The position numbers were made by a program, and so were the translations under genes. From contig NZ_JARXYJ010000001.1 of assembly GCF_029894425.1 (NCBI RefSeq), positions 9,010,501 through 9,074,500 of the forward strand: a stretch of 64,000 nucleotides of DNA, read 5' to 3'. Origin of the DNA: Streptomyces sp. SAI-127. Lineage in GTDB: Bacteria > Actinomycetota > Actinomycetes > Streptomycetales > Streptomycetaceae. The notes beneath the pieces were generated by a model. It was not told the origin of the DNA. It ran no database searches and saw nothing but the letters and a program-made list of their open reading frames with translations. Of this stretch, positions 25,318-38,051 are shown one piece after another (position 1 is the first letter of the stretch; each line of letters opens with the position of its first letter).

Positions 25318-26573
25318 GGCCTCCCCTTTCGTACGATGCGCAGCGCACCGCTCGCCGCGACCAGAGCCGTGTCCCGCGCGGCGAAGCCCCGGGCGGCCAG
25401 CTGAGTGCTCCGGCGTTCCCGCACGACCGGCCGTCCCGCCCGCCGCGCCGAGACCGCCTCGGTGATGAGCCGCTCGGCGTGCTCGACCACCGGTCCGGGA
25501 CCGAACCGCCGCGCGTTCTCCAGGGCCGCCCGGCTCATACGGCGGCGCAGCTCGTCGTCCCCGACCAGCTCCAGCAGCGCCGCGGCCATGGCGTCCCGGT
25601 CCCCGACCGGGACCAACCGCCCGTCGACCCCGTCCGCGATGATCTCGGCGGGGCCGTGCGGACAGTCGGTGCTCACCACGGGCAGCCCACAGCGCATCGC
25701 CTCGACGATGGTCATGCCGAAGGGTTCGAAGTCGGAGGCGGCCGCCCCGATCGAGCCCTTGACCCACTCCGCCTCCATGGGAGCCGCGGCGCCCATCAAA
25801 AAGACGTTGTTCCACAGACCGAGGTCGGTGATGAGCTGCCGAAGCCGGTCGTGTTCGTCCCCCTTGCCGTAGATGCGCAGCTGCCAGTCCGGATGCTCGG
25901 CGGCGACCGCGGCGAAGGCCTCGATCAGAAGGTCGTACCGCTTCACCGGGACCAGCCGACCGGCCGCGACGACCACCTTCGCGGAACCGTCAGCCGCGGG
26001 CAGCACGGGATCCGGCACGCTGTTGGCAAGCGCCTCGACGCGGACGCCCGGCAGTCGCATCCGGCGGCGGTAGGCGCCCGCGTCCGCCTCGGTCACCGTG
26101 GTGAGCACGTCGAGCCCTCGGTAGGCCCGCCGCAGCGCGGTGCGCAGCCGGGGCGAGTGGTTGTCCAGGGTGAGGTGCTCCTGCCCGATCCGGGCGACAT
26201 GGGGTGGCGCCTGACCCGCGAGATGCACGTTGAGCCCGGGCCGGGTGCCGATCACCGCGTCCGCGTCGATGGCGGCGAGGGTCTCGGCTATGCGCTGGTC
26301 GGTCAACTCGCTGTACTGCCCGTACCGGTACTCGGAGCGCGGGAACACCCGCGCCGGTCTCAGATGTAAAGGGTGCTCCTTCTCCTCCCTGAGATCGACC
26401 AGCGGCCGCAGCGAAACCCTCGGATCCAGCACGAAGTTGGGCAGTTCCCGGTGCCGCAGCACGGAGACGATCTCCACTTCGTGCCGTTCGGCCAGGGCCT
26501 GGGCCAGATTGAAGGTGGTGGTGATGGTGCCTCCGATCCCGTAGGCGTTGTGGAGCAGGAAAGAGATCTTCAT
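25314..26573 (-). CDS. Glycosyltransferase family 4
   Basis: A 419-aa GT-B fold retaining glycosyltransferase. The N-terminal acceptor domain opens with KISFLLHNAYGIGGTITTT. The C-terminal donor domain has VVAAGRLVPVKRYDLLIEAF and the EX7E motif in DFEPFGMTIVEAMRCGLPVV, followed by the Gly-rich ending of the nucleotide site. It probably adds hexose from an NDP-sugar to a cell-envelope polymer or glycolipid, with the next gene as partner. The ATG at 26573 directly precedes the conserved beta strand. No flippase or polymerase is adjacent. Confidence 0.88.
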   Translation of the reverse strand: MKISFLLHNAYGIGGTITTTFNLAQALAERHEVEIVSVLRHRELPNFVLDPRVSLRPLVDLREEKEHPLHLRPARVFPRSEYRYGQYSELTDQRIAETLAAIDADAVIGTRPGLNVHLAGQAPPHVARIGQEHLTLDNHSPRLRTALRRAYRGLDVLTTVTEADAGAYRRRMRLPGVRVEALANSVPDPVLPAADGSAKVVVAAGRLVPVKRYDLLIEAFAAVAAEHPDWQLRIYGKGDEHDRLRQLITDLGLWNNVFLMGAAAPMEAEWVKGSIGAAASDFEPFGMTIVEAMRCGLPVVSTDCPHGPAEIIADGVDGRLVPVGDRDAMAAALLELVGDDELRRRMSRAALENARRFGPGPVVEHAERLITEAVSARRAGRPVVRERRSTQLAARGFAARDTALVAASGALRIVRKGRP

Positions 26574-26647
26574 GTCGGACTAGACCACCCGACATTGCCT
26601 GCGGTTGACCCTCGTTACCCTTTCGTGGTGTCCTCGCCATCAGGACG

Positions 26648-27721
26648 TCACGCCGTGTACTGGTATGCGGGATAAGTGAGATAGCCGCTGTCGCCGCCCT
26701 GGAAGTACGTGGCCTCGTCGGCGGGGGCGATCGGCAGACCGGTGCGCAGCCGCTCGACCAGGTCCGGGTTGGCGATGAACGCGCGGCCGAAGCTGATGAG
26801 TTCGGCGCCGAGCCCGAGCCAGTGGTCGGCCTCGGAGCGGCCGGTCTGCTTGGCGCCCAGCGGCAGCACCGGGTTCATGACGAGGGCACCGGGCCAGACC
26901 CGACGCAGACTCAGGAGGGTCTCCTCGGGGGCGGTGGCCTCCAGATGAACGTAGGCCAGCCCGAGACGGGACAGCTCGGTCAGCAGCGCTGTGTACAGCT
27001 CGACGACCTCGGTCTCCTCAACTCCCCAGAACGTGCCGCCCGGTGAGAGACGGATCCCGGTCCGCTCGGCACCCACGGCGTCGACGGTCGCGGCCGCCGC
27101 CTCGACGGCGAACCGGATCCTGTTGGTCACCGAGCCGCCGTAACGGTCCGTGCGCAGATTGGCGTTGGGGGCCAGGAACTGCGAGATCAAGTACCCGTTG
27201 GCGCCGTGCAGTTCCACCCCGTCGAACCCGGCGTCGACGGCGCGGCGCGCGGCCCCGGCGTACGACTCGGCATGCTCGGGCACTTCCTCCGTGCCCAGCG
27301 CGCGCGGAACCGGCGTGGGCTGCGGTCCCGTGGGCGTGAACACCTCGCCGGTCGCGGGGACGGCCGAGGGGCCGACGGGCCGCAGACCGGTGGTGTCCGG
27401 GTGCGAGACCCGGCCGCCGTGCATGATCTGCGCGAAGACCCGGCCCCCGTTGGTGTGCACGGCCTCGGTCACCGGGCGCCAGGCAGCCACCTGCTCGTCG
27501 GTGTACAGCCCCGGCGTCCCCGGATTGGACTGCCCGATCAGGCTCGGCTGCACCCCTTCGGTGACGATCAGGCCTGCCGTGGCGCGCTGGGCGTAGTAGC
27601 GCGCCATCGACGGCGTCGCCAGACCGCCCTCGGCGGCCCGCACCCGTGACATCGGGGCCATGACCACCCGGTTGGGCAGCCGCAGTCCGCCGAGCCGGAA
27701 GCCGGTGAAAAGGGTCGTCAC
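26648..27721 (-). CDS. Old yellow enzyme family ene-reductase
   Basis: FMN-dependent NAD(P)H:alkene oxidoreductase of 357 aa. It shows the OYE core: PNRVVMAPMSR, AQIMHGGRVSHPD, GFDGVELHGANGYLISQFL and NLRTDRYGGS, then the phosphate-binding end SFGRAFIANPDLVERL. It reduces activated C=C bonds of enones, quinones or electrophiles, often as detoxification. The start is the GTG at 27721 with AAGGAG upstream. The divergent MerR gene and the dyad between them indicate inducible control by an electrophile or oxidant. Confidence 0.92.
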   Translation of the reverse strand: MTTLFTGFRLGGLRLPNRVVMAPMSRVRAAEGGLATPSMARYYAQRATAGLIVTEGVQPSLIGQSNPGTPGLYTDEQVAAWRPVTEAVHTNGGRVFAQIMHGGRVSHPDTTGLRPVGPSAVPATGEVFTPTGPQPTPVPRALGTEEVPEHAESYAGAARRAVDAGFDGVELHGANGYLISQFLAPNANLRTDRYGGSVTNRIRFAVEAAAATVDAVGAERTGIRLSPGGTFWGVEETEVVELYTALLTELSRLGLAYVHLEATAPEETLLSLRRVWPGALVMNPVLPLGAKQTGRSEADHWLGLGAELISFGRAFIANPDLVERLRTGLPIAPADEATYFQGGDSGYLTYPAYQYTA

Positions 27722-27778
27722 GTCATGTCTCCTTCGGTGATCCGTCGCACCCGTGTCCCGGGCACGCAGGTACGCTAA

Positions 27779-27800
27779 AACCTGACGTCGACGTGAGGGT
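27779..27800. promoter_or_regulatory. MerR-type operator dyad
   Basis: A 22-bp inverted repeat with arms AACCTGACGTC and GACGTGAGGGT pairs at nine of eleven positions per arm. It lies between the divergent ene-reductase and MerR genes, 22 bp before the MerR start. MerR regulators bind such dyads inside long-spacer promoters and twist them into the active form. Confidence 0.65.
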
Positions 27801-27822
27801 CAAGTCCGCGAGGGAGGAACGC

Positions 27823-28191
27823 GTGCGCATCGGGGAACTGGCGGCACGGGCCGGGGTCAGCGTCCGGGCCCTGCGCTACTACGAGGAGCAGGGCCTGCTT
27901 GCCAGCACGCGCAGCGCGAGCGGGCAGCGGCACTACACGCAGCCCGCGGTCGAGCGCGTGACGTTCCTCCAGCGGATGTACGCGGCCGGTCTGTCCAGCC
28001 GTACGATCGCCGAACTCCTGCCGTGCGTCGACTCGCCCAGCGAGGAGACGTCCGACGCCGCACTGGAGCGGATGGCCGAGGAACGCGACCGGCTCACCGA
28101 CCACATCGCGGAACTGATCCGGACCCGGGACGCCCTCGACGGGCTGATGGCCACGAACCGGGCTCACCGCGAGAGCCTGCGCACGGCGTGA
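27823..28191 (+). CDS. MerR-family transcriptional regulator
   Basis: A 122-aa regulator. The N-terminal MerR helix-turn-helix reads RIGELAARAGVSVRALRYYEEQGLL, followed by the wing SGQRHYTQ and a C-terminal dimerisation helix (ERMAEERDRLTDHIAELIRTRDALDGL). The only Cys is in LPCVDSP, so it does not resemble the metal or [2Fe-2S] types and probably senses an organic ligand. The GTG at 27823 has GGGAGGAA upstream; an earlier in-frame start at 27793 would lie within the operator and is less likely. It probably activates the divergent ene-reductase. Confidence 0.9.
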   Translation: MRIGELAARAGVSVRALRYYEEQGLLASTRSASGQRHYTQPAVERVTFLQRMYAAGLSSRTIAELLPCVDSPSEETSDAALERMAEERDRLTDHIAELIRTRDALDGLMATNRAHRESLRTA

Positions 28192-28234
28192 CAGGCTGAG
28201 ATCACCTGGAACCGGTCGGACCGAGGAGCCCCAC

Positions 28235-29431
28235 GTGACGTACGACATCGCCGCCATCCGCTCCCACTTCCCGGCCCTGGCCGCCGGTACCGCCCACTTC
28301 GACGGCCCCGGCGGCACCCAGACCCCCGAGCCCGTCATCCGGGCCATCGCCGAGGCCCTGGCGCAGCCCCTGTCGAACCGGGGACAGGTGACCCTGGGGG
28401 AGCGCAACGCCGAGGCCCTCGTCACCGGGGCCCGCCGCGCGATGGCCGACCTGCTCGGGGCGAGTCCCTCGGGGATCGTCTTCGGCCGCAGCGCCACCCA
28501 GCTCACCTACGACGTCGCGCGCACCCTCGCCAAAACCTGGTCACCCGGCGACGAGGTGGTCGTCACCCGCCTCGACCACGACGCCAACATCCGCCCCTGG
28601 GTCCAGTCCGGAGCCACCGTACGCTGGGCCGAATTCGACCCGGAGACGGGTGAGTTGACGGTCGACGCCATCCGGGCCGTCCTGACCGAGCGGACCCGGC
28701 TCGTCGCCGTCACCGCGGCCTCCAACCTGATCGGCACGCGCCCCGACATCCCCGCCATCGCACAGGCGGCGCACGAGGTCGGCGCACTCGTCCATGTCGA
28801 CGGCGTCCACTACACGGCCCACGCCCTGGTCGATCTCGAAGCGCTCGGCGCGGACTTCTTCGTCTGCTCCCCGTACAAGTTCCTCGGCCCGCACCACGGA
28901 GTCCTCGCCGCCCGCCCGGAGTTGCTGGAGACCCTGCACCCGGACAAGCTCCTGCCCTCCACCGACGCCGTCCCGGAGCGCTTCGAACTGGGCACACTGC
29001 CCTACGAGTTCCTCGCCGGCACGACGGCGGCGGTCGACTTCCTCGCCGAGCGGCCGGACTCGCGGGCCACCGGCACCCGGCGGGAGCGGCTGGCCGCCGG
29101 GTTCGCCGCGCTCGAAGCCCACGAACGGGTCCTGCGCGCGCAGATCGACGAAGGGCTCGCCGCGCTCGACGGCGTCACCGTCCACTCCAGGGCCGCCGAC
29201 CGCACCCCAACCGTCCTGCTGACCTTCGAGAACCACAGCACGGCCGACGCGTACGCCTTCCTCGCGGAGCGCGGCGTCCAGGCCCCGGCCGGTTCCTTCT
29301 ACGCCATCGAGGCCTCCCGCCACCTCGGCCTCGGCGACACCGGCGGTCTGCGCGTCGGCCTCGCCCCCTACAACGACTCACAGGACGTCGACCGGCTCCT
29401 GACGGGACTGACCGACTTCCTCAAGAGGTGA
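28235..29431 (+). CDS. Cysteine desulfurase-like PLP enzyme
   Basis: Fold type I aminotransferase class V protein of 398 aa. It has HFDGPGGTQTPEPV at the N-terminus, the Asp that pairs with the PLP pyridine in VHVDGVHYTAHA, and the Schiff-base Lys in CSPYKFLGPHHG. It lacks the mobile active-site Cys loop of IscS/SufS, so it may be a selenocysteine-lyase-like or isopenicillin-epimerase-like enzyme rather than a sulfur donor. No Fe-S assembly genes are near. GAGGAG precedes the GTG at 28235. The DUF427 gene follows 13 bp downstream. Confidence 0.85.
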   Translation: MTYDIAAIRSHFPALAAGTAHFDGPGGTQTPEPVIRAIAEALAQPLSNRGQVTLGERNAEALVTGARRAMADLLGASPSGIVFGRSATQLTYDVARTLAKTWSPGDEVVVTRLDHDANIRPWVQSGATVRWAEFDPETGELTVDAIRAVLTERTRLVAVTAASNLIGTRPDIPAIAQAAHEVGALVHVDGVHYTAHALVDLEALGADFFVCSPYKFLGPHHGVLAARPELLETLHPDKLLPSTDAVPERFELGTLPYEFLAGTTAAVDFLAERPDSRATGTRRERLAAGFAALEAHERVLRAQIDEGLAALDGVTVHSRAADRTPTVLLTFENHSTADAYAFLAERGVQAPAGSFYAIEASRHLGLGDTGGLRVGLAPYNDSQDVDRLLTGLTDFLKR

Positions 29432-29444
29432 AGGAGACACGCTC

Positions 29445-30233
29445 ATGACCACCTTCCCCACCGCACCAGAGGTACGGACCACCCCTGAAGGCCTGCTGTG
29501 GGAGCCCAGCGAGCGCTGGGTGCGCGGCCGCAAGGGAGACGTCACCGTCGTCGACAGCCGGCACCCCGTCCTCGTGTGGGAGCCGGACGTGCCCGTCCCG
29601 CTGTACGCCTTCCCGCGCGCCGACGTCCGCGAGGACCTGCTGCGGCCCGCGAAGAACCCGGCCACCGGCACCCACACCGGATCGCGGATCTTCTACGACC
29701 TCGAGGCCGACGGCGAGCTCGTCGAGAACGCCGCCTGGACCTTCCCGGCCGCCGACCTGGCCGGCCACATCGCCTTCGCGTGGTTCCGGCGCTGGGGAAC
29801 CGGCCTCGACCACTGGTACGAGGAGGAGGAAGAGATCTTCGTCCACCCCCGTGACCCGCACAAACGCGTCGACGCCATGCCCAGCAGCCGCCATGTGCGG
29901 GTCGAGATCGACGGGACGGCCGTCGCCGACACCCGCCGTCCCGTGCTGCTCTTCGAGACGGGCCTGCCCACGCGCTACTACATCCCGCGCGAGGACGTCC
30001 GCCTCGACCTCCTCGAAGCCACCGACCACCACACCGACTGCCCCTACAAGGGCACCGCCGAGTACTGGTCGACGGGTGGCCACCCGAACATCGTCTGGAG
30101 CTACCCGGACCCGCTCCCCGCCGTGGCCGCCGTCAAGGGGCTGCTCGCGTTCTTCAACGAAGCCGTCGACATCACCCGGGACGGGGAGCGCCTGGAGCGT
30201 CCGGTGACTCCCTTCACCGGGACGGTCGAGTGA
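29445..30233 (+). CDS. DUF427 domain protein (two DUF427 repeats)
   Basis: A 262-aa protein with two DUF427 units. The first spans about residues 25-125 (HPVLVWEPDVPVPLYAFPRADV) and the second about 145-245 (RPVLLFETGLPTRYYIPREDV, then YKGTAEYWS). The unit is a compact beta fold of unknown activity, common in actinobacteria. The GAAGGAG site and the 13-bp spacing to the previous gene suggest an operon with the PLP enzyme. There is no signal peptide. The function is unknown. Confidence 0.85.
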   Translation: MTTFPTAPEVRTTPEGLLWEPSERWVRGRKGDVTVVDSRHPVLVWEPDVPVPLYAFPRADVREDLLRPAKNPATGTHTGSRIFYDLEADGELVENAAWTFPAADLAGHIAFAWFRRWGTGLDHWYEEEEEIFVHPRDPHKRVDAMPSSRHVRVEIDGTAVADTRRPVLLFETGLPTRYYIPREDVRLDLLEATDHHTDCPYKGTAEYWSTGGHPNIVWSYPDPLPAVAAVKGLLAFFNEAVDITRDGERLERPVTPFTGTVE

Positions 30234-30381
30234 GCAGAGCTGCCCGCAGGAGGCCGTACAACCGCTGTACCTGCGCAGATCACCCCCAAACCGACCACGA
30301 TACGTGACCTGACTCTCATGGCCACCGGCTGTCTTTGCCGAGACCATGGGGGGCGTCACCGGCAGGCGGAAGGGAACGGGA

Positions 30382-33300
30382 ATGCTCCGCAAGGTACTGG
30401 TCGCCAACCGTGGTGAGATCGCGATCCGCGCGTTTCGCGCGGGCTACGAGGTGGGCGCGAGGACGGTCGCCGTCTTCCCGCACGAGGACCGCAACTCACT
30501 GCACCGACTCAAAGCCGACGAGGCCTACGAGATCGGCGAACCGGGCCATCCCGTGCGGGCCTATCTCTCCGTCGACGAGATCATCCGCGCCGCCCGCCAG
30601 GCAGGTGCCGACGCCGTCTACCCCGGCTACGGCTTCCTCTCCGAGAACCCCGAGCTGGCGCGCGCCTGCGAGGAAGCGGGCATCACCTTCGTCGGACCGA
30701 GCGCCGACATCCTCGAGCTGACCGGCAACAAGGCCCGCGCGGTCGCCGCCGCCCGCGCCGCCGGCGTACCGGTCCTGGGCTCCTCGGCCCCCTCCACCGA
30801 CGTGGACGAGCTGGTCAGGGCCGCCGAGGACGTCGGCTTCCCGGTGTTCGTGAAGGCCGTCGCCGGCGGTGGCGGACGCGGCATGCGCCGGGTCGAGGAC
30901 CCCGCCCAGCTGCGCGAGTCCATCGAGGCGGCCGCGCGTGAGGCGGCCTCGGCCTTCGGCGACTCGACCGTCTTCCTGGAGAAGGCCGTCGTCGAGCCCC
31001 GCCACATCGAGGTGCAGATCCTCGCCGACGGGCACGGCAACGTCATCCACCTCTACGAGCGCGACTGCTCGGTGCAGCGCCGCCACCAGAAGGTCATCGA
31101 GCTCGCCCCCGCACCCAACCTCGATCCGGGCCTGCGCGACCGGATCTGCGCCGACGCCGTGCGTTTCGCCCGCGAGATCGGCTACCGCAACGCGGGCACC
31201 GTGGAGTTCCTCCTCGACCGCGAGGGCAACCACGTCTTCATCGAGATGAACCCGCGCATCCAGGTCGAGCACACGGTCACCGAGGAGGTCACCGACGTCG
31301 ACCTCGTCCAGGCCCAGCTGCGCATCGCCGCCGGCGCCACCCTCGCCGACCTCGGCCTGTCCCAGGAGACGGTGCAGCTGCACGGCGCGGCCCTCCAGTG
31401 CCGTATCACCACCGAGGACCCCGCCAACGGCTTCCGCCCCGACACCGGCCGCATCAGCGCCTACCGCTCGCCCGGCGGCTCCGGCATCCGCCTCGACGGC
31501 GGCACCACCCACGCCGGTACCGAGATCAGCGCCCACTTCGACTCGATGCTGGTCAAGCTCTCCTGCCGGGGCCGGGACTTCACCACCGCGGTCAACCGGG
31601 CCCGGCGTGCCGTGGCCGAGTTCCGCATCCGGGGCGTGGCCACCAACATCCCGTTCCTCCAGGCCGTCCTCGACGACCCGGACTTCCAGGCGGGCAACGT
31701 CACCACGTCGTTCATCGAGCAGCGCCCGCACCTGCTGACCTCCCGGCACTCGGCCGACCGCGGCACCAAGCTGCTCACCTACCTGGCCGACCGGACGGTG
31801 AACAAGCCGCACGGCGAGCGGCCCGACGTGATCGATCCGGTCACCAAGCTGCCTCGCGTGGACGCCGGGGTGGAGCCGCCGGCCGGTTCCAAGCAGCGGC
31901 TCACCGAGCTGGGCCCCGAGGGCTTCGCCGGCTGGCTGCGCGAGTCACCGACCATCGGCGTCACCGACACCACCTTCCGCGACGCCCACCAGTCGCTGCT
32001 CGCGACCCGCGTGCGCACGAAGGACATGCTCGCCGTCGCCCCGGCCGTCGCCCGCACCCTGCCCGAACTGCTGTCCCTGGAGTGCTGGGGCGGTGCCACC
32101 TACGACGTCGCCCTGCGCTTCCTCGCCGAGGACCCCTGGGAGCGGCTGGCCGCCCTGCGCGACGCCGTCCCCAACATCTGCCTCCAGATGCTGCTGCGCG
32201 GCCGCAACACCGTGGGCTACACCCCGTACCCCACCGAGGTGACGGACGCCTTCGTGCAGGAGGCGGCAGCCACCGGCATCGACATCTTCCGCATCTTCGA
32301 CGCCCTCAACGACGTCAGCCAGATGCGCCCCGCCATCGAGGCGGTCCGCGCCACGGGCACGTCGATCGCCGAGGTCGCCCTCTGCTACACGTCGGACCTG
32401 TCCGACCCGAACGAACGCCTCTACACCCTCGACTACTACCTGCGCCTCGCCGAGCAGATCGTCGACGCGGGCGCCCACGTCCTGGCCGTCAAGGACATGG
32501 CGGGCCTGCTGCGCGCCCCCGCCGCGGCCAAGCTGGTGTCGGCCCTGCGCCGCGAGTTCGACCTCCCCGTGCACATCCACACCCACGACACCGCGGGCGG
32601 CCAGCTCGCCACCTACCTGGCCGCGATCCAGGCGGGCGCGGACGCCGTGGACGGTGCCGTGGCCTCCATGGCCGGTACGACCTCGCAGCCCTCCCTGTCG
32701 GCGATCGTCGCCGCGACCGACCACTCCGATCGGCCCACCGGCCTCGACCTCAGGGCCGTCGGCGACCTGGAGCCGTACTGGGAGAGCGTCCGCAAGATCT
32801 ACGCGCCCTTCGAAGCGGGCCTCGCCTCCCCGACCGGGCGGGTCTACGACCACGAGATCCCCGGTGGCCAGCTCTCCAACCTGCGCACCCAGGCTGTCGC
32901 GCTCGGTCTCGGCGACCGGTTCGAGGACATCGAGGCGATGTACGCGGCCGCCGACAAGATCCTCGGCCACCTGGTGAAGGTCACCCCGTCCTCCAAGGTG
33001 GTCGGCGACCTCGCCCTGCACCTGGTCGGCGCCGGGGTCACCCCGAAGGAGTTCGAGGAGACCCCGGACCGCTTCGACATCCCCGACTCGGTGATCGGCT
33101 TCCTGCGCGGCGAGCTCGGCACCCCGCCCGGCGGCTGGCCCGAGCCGTTCCGCACCAAGGCGTTGCAGGGCCGCGCCGACGCCAAGCCCGTCGAGGAACT
33201 GAACGCCGAGGACCGCACAGGCCTGGAGAAGGACCGCCGCTCGACCCTCAACCGGCTCCTGTTCCCCGCCCCGACCCGCGAGTACGAGACCCACCGGCAG

Positions 33301-33759
33301 TCCTACGGCGACACCAGCCTCCTGGACAGCAAGGACTTCTTCTACGGCCTCAGGCCGGGCAAGGAGTACGCCGTCGACCTGGAACCCGGTGTCCGGCTCC
33401 TCATCGCGCTGGAGGCGATCGGCGAGGCCGACGAGCGCGGCATGCGCACGGTGATGTCCACGCTCAACGGCCAGCTGCGGCCCATCCAGATCCGCGACCG
33501 CGCGGCCTCCTCCGACATCCCGACCACCGAGAAGGCCGACCGCTCCGACCCCGGCCATGTCGCCGCCCCGTTCGCCGGCGTCGTCACGCTGGCGGTCGCC
33601 GAGGGCGACGAGGTCGACGCCGGGGCGACCGTGGCCACCATCGAGGCCATGAAGATGGAGGCCGCGATCACCGCGTCGAAGGCGGGTCGCGTGTCCCGGC
33701 TCGCCATCAACAAGATCCAGCAGGTGGAAGGTGGCGACCTGCTGGTCGAGATCGCCTGA
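30382..33759 (+). CDS. pyc: Pyruvate carboxylase
   Basis: Biotin-dependent anaplerotic enzyme of 1125 aa that converts pyruvate, bicarbonate and ATP to oxaloacetate. Domain order is complete. Biotin carboxylase comes first (RKVLVANRGEIAIRAFRAG; ATP-grasp FVKAVAGGGGRGMRRV; FIEMNPRIQVEHTVTE). The carboxyltransferase TIM barrel follows from about residue 530 (DTTFRDAHQSLLATRVRT; metal site VHIHTHDTAGG). A C-terminal biotinyl domain has the acceptor Lys in AMKMEA. The ATG at 30382 directly opens the biotin carboxylase domain and has a GGGAACGGGA stretch upstream. A hairpin follows the stop. Confidence 0.97.
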   Translation: MLRKVLVANRGEIAIRAFRAGYEVGARTVAVFPHEDRNSLHRLKADEAYEIGEPGHPVRAYLSVDEIIRAARQAGADAVYPGYGFLSENPELARACEEAGITFVGPSADILELTGNKARAVAAARAAGVPVLGSSAPSTDVDELVRAAEDVGFPVFVKAVAGGGGRGMRRVEDPAQLRESIEAAAREAASAFGDSTVFLEKAVVEPRHIEVQILADGHGNVIHLYERDCSVQRRHQKVIELAPAPNLDPGLRDRICADAVRFAREIGYRNAGTVEFLLDREGNHVFIEMNPRIQVEHTVTEEVTDVDLVQAQLRIAAGATLADLGLSQETVQLHGAALQCRITTEDPANGFRPDTGRISAYRSPGGSGIRLDGGTTHAGTEISAHFDSMLVKLSCRGRDFTTAVNRARRAVAEFRIRGVATNIPFLQAVLDDPDFQAGNVTTSFIEQRPHLLTSRHSADRGTKLLTYLADRTVNKPHGERPDVIDPVTKLPRVDAGVEPPAGSKQRLTELGPEGFAGWLRESPTIGVTDTTFRDAHQSLLATRVRTKDMLAVAPAVARTLPELLSLECWGGATYDVALRFLAEDPWERLAALRDAVPNICLQMLLRGRNTVGYTPYPTEVTDAFVQEAAATGIDIFRIFDALNDVSQMRPAIEAVRATGTSIAEVALCYTSDLSDPNERLYTLDYYLRLAEQIVDAGAHVLAVKDMAGLLRAPAAAKLVSALRREFDLPVHIHTHDTAGGQLATYLAAIQAGADAVDGAVASMAGTTSQPSLSAIVAATDHSDRPTGLDLRAVGDLEPYWESVRKIYAPFEAGLASPTGRVYDHEIPGGQLSNLRTQAVALGLGDRFEDIEAMYAAADKILGHLVKVTPSSKVVGDLALHLVGAGVTPKEFEETPDRFDIPDSVIGFLRGELGTPPGGWPEPFRTKALQGRADAKPVEELNAEDRTGLEKDRRSTLNRLLFPAPTREYETHRQSYGDTSLLDSKDFFYGLRPGKEYAVDLEPGVRLLIALEAIGEADERGMRTVMSTLNGQLRPIQIRDRAASSDIPTTEKADRSDPGHVAAPFAGVVTLAVAEGDEVDAGATVATIEAMKMEAAITASKAGRVSRLAINKIQQVEGGDLLVEIA

Positions 33760-33760
33760 G

Positions 33761-33785
33761 CCGGAACGGTGACGCCCGTTTCCGG
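33761..33785 (+). terminator. Hairpin after pyc
   Basis: CCGGAACGG and CCGTTTCCGG can pair around a six-base loop with one bulged base, starting 1 bp after the pyc stop codon. There is no U-run, as is usual for streptomycete terminators. Confidence 0.55.
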
Positions 33786-33862
33786 ACGGGTCATCGCCAT
33801 TGCGGTCACGTCGGACCCGTCCGAGTCTGGACCCATGTGCCGGGCGGCCGGGAGGACGGGCG

Positions 33863-36570
<2,708 letters not shown>

Positions 36571-36574
<4 letters not shown>

Positions 36575-38016
36575 CGGTGATCCACGAGATCAACACCCTC
36601 GTCTGGCTGCACGAGTTGAGCGTTCGCTACGGCCGTCCCGTCACCCTCGGCGACGTGCCCGGCGAGGTCTGGGACGCCGTCGCGCCACCCGGCGTCGACA
36701 CCGTCTGGCTGATGGGCGTGTGGGAGCGCAGTCCGGCAGGACTGGAGATCGCCCTGCGTGACGAGGGGCTCAGGGCCTCCTTCCGCGAGGCCCTGCCCGA
36801 CCTCACCGACGCGGACATCGCCGGATCGCCGTACTGCGTACGCGACTACGTCGTCGACGCCTCCCTCGGAGGACCCGACGGCCTGGCCGCCGCCCGCACC
36901 CGACTCGCCGCACGAGGGCTGCGGTTGATCCTCGATCACGTCCCCAACCACGTGGCCCCCGACCACCCCTGGCTCACGTCGGGCCCCGACCGTCTCGTCC
37001 GGGGCACCGCCGACGACCTGGCCCGCGCACCGGCCGACTTCATCGAGGCCGGGGGAGAGGTCTACGCCCGCGGCCGTGACCCCTACTTCCCGCCCTGGCC
37101 GGACGTGGTCCAGCTGAACGCCTTCAGCGACGCGCTGCGCGAGGCGACCGTGGACACCCTCGTGTCCATCGGCGACCAGGCCGACGGCGTGCGCTGCGAC
37201 ATGGCCATGCTGCTGATGAACGACATCTTCGGGAAGACCTGGGGAGACCGCGCGGGCACGGCCCCCGCCGAGGACTTCTGGCCGTACGTCATCCCGCGCG
37301 TGCGGGCCCGCCACCCCGGTCTCCTCTTCGTCGCCGAGGCCTACTGGGACCTCGAAGGGGCCCTCCGGCAGCAGGGCTTCGACCACTGCTACGACAAACG
37401 CCTCTACGACCGTCTGCTGCACGAGAGCGCCGACTCCGTCCGCGCCCACCTGGACGCCGACCTCGCCCACCAGCGCGGTCTCGTCCGCTTCCTGGAGAAC
37501 CACGACGAGCCCCGGGCCGCCGCCACCCTGCCCGGTGACCGGGGCCGGGCGGCCGCCGTGGCCGTGGCGACCCTGCCGGGCGCGACCCTCTGGCACGAGG
37601 GCCAGTTCGAGGGGCGCCGGGTGCGGCCACCCGTGTTCCTGAGGCGCAGGCCGCAGGAGCCCGTCGACGAGCCCCTGCGCGACTTCTACGGCCGACTGCT
37701 GCCCGCCGCTGCCGCCGTACGCAGGGGGGACTGGCGGCCGCTGACGCCGACGGGCTGGCCGGACAACGACACGCACCGCGACCTGCTCGCCTGGACCTGG
37801 ACGCACGCCGACGCCCGCCACCTGGTCGTCGTGAACGACTCCGACGGCCCGGCCCAGGCGAGGCTGCCGCTGCCGTGGGACGACCTGAGGGGCCGCGTGT
37901 GCCGTGCGAGCGACCTGCTCACCGGGGCGGTGTACGACCGTGACGGAGACGAACTGGCCGACTGCGGTCTGTTCGTGTCCCTGGAGGGCTGGGGGTGCCA
38001 CGTCCTCAAGTGGTGA
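36571..38016 (+). CDS. GH13 alpha-amylase-family protein
   Basis: A 481-aa cytosolic GH13-like (beta/alpha)8 enzyme. The four conserved regions are visible: I DHVPNH, II DGVRCDMAM with the nucleophile Asp, III VAEAYW with the acid/base Glu, and IV FLENHDE with the transition-state Asp. The protein is shorter than classical amylases and lacks a signal peptide, so it probably acts on small oligosaccharides such as a glucosylglycerate- or trehalose-like solute. It is translationally coupled to the GH63-like gene. The exact specificity cannot be read from the sequence. Confidence 0.85.
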
Positions 38017-38051
38017 CGGCCACGGCACAGGCGTACGGTCGAACGGAGATT

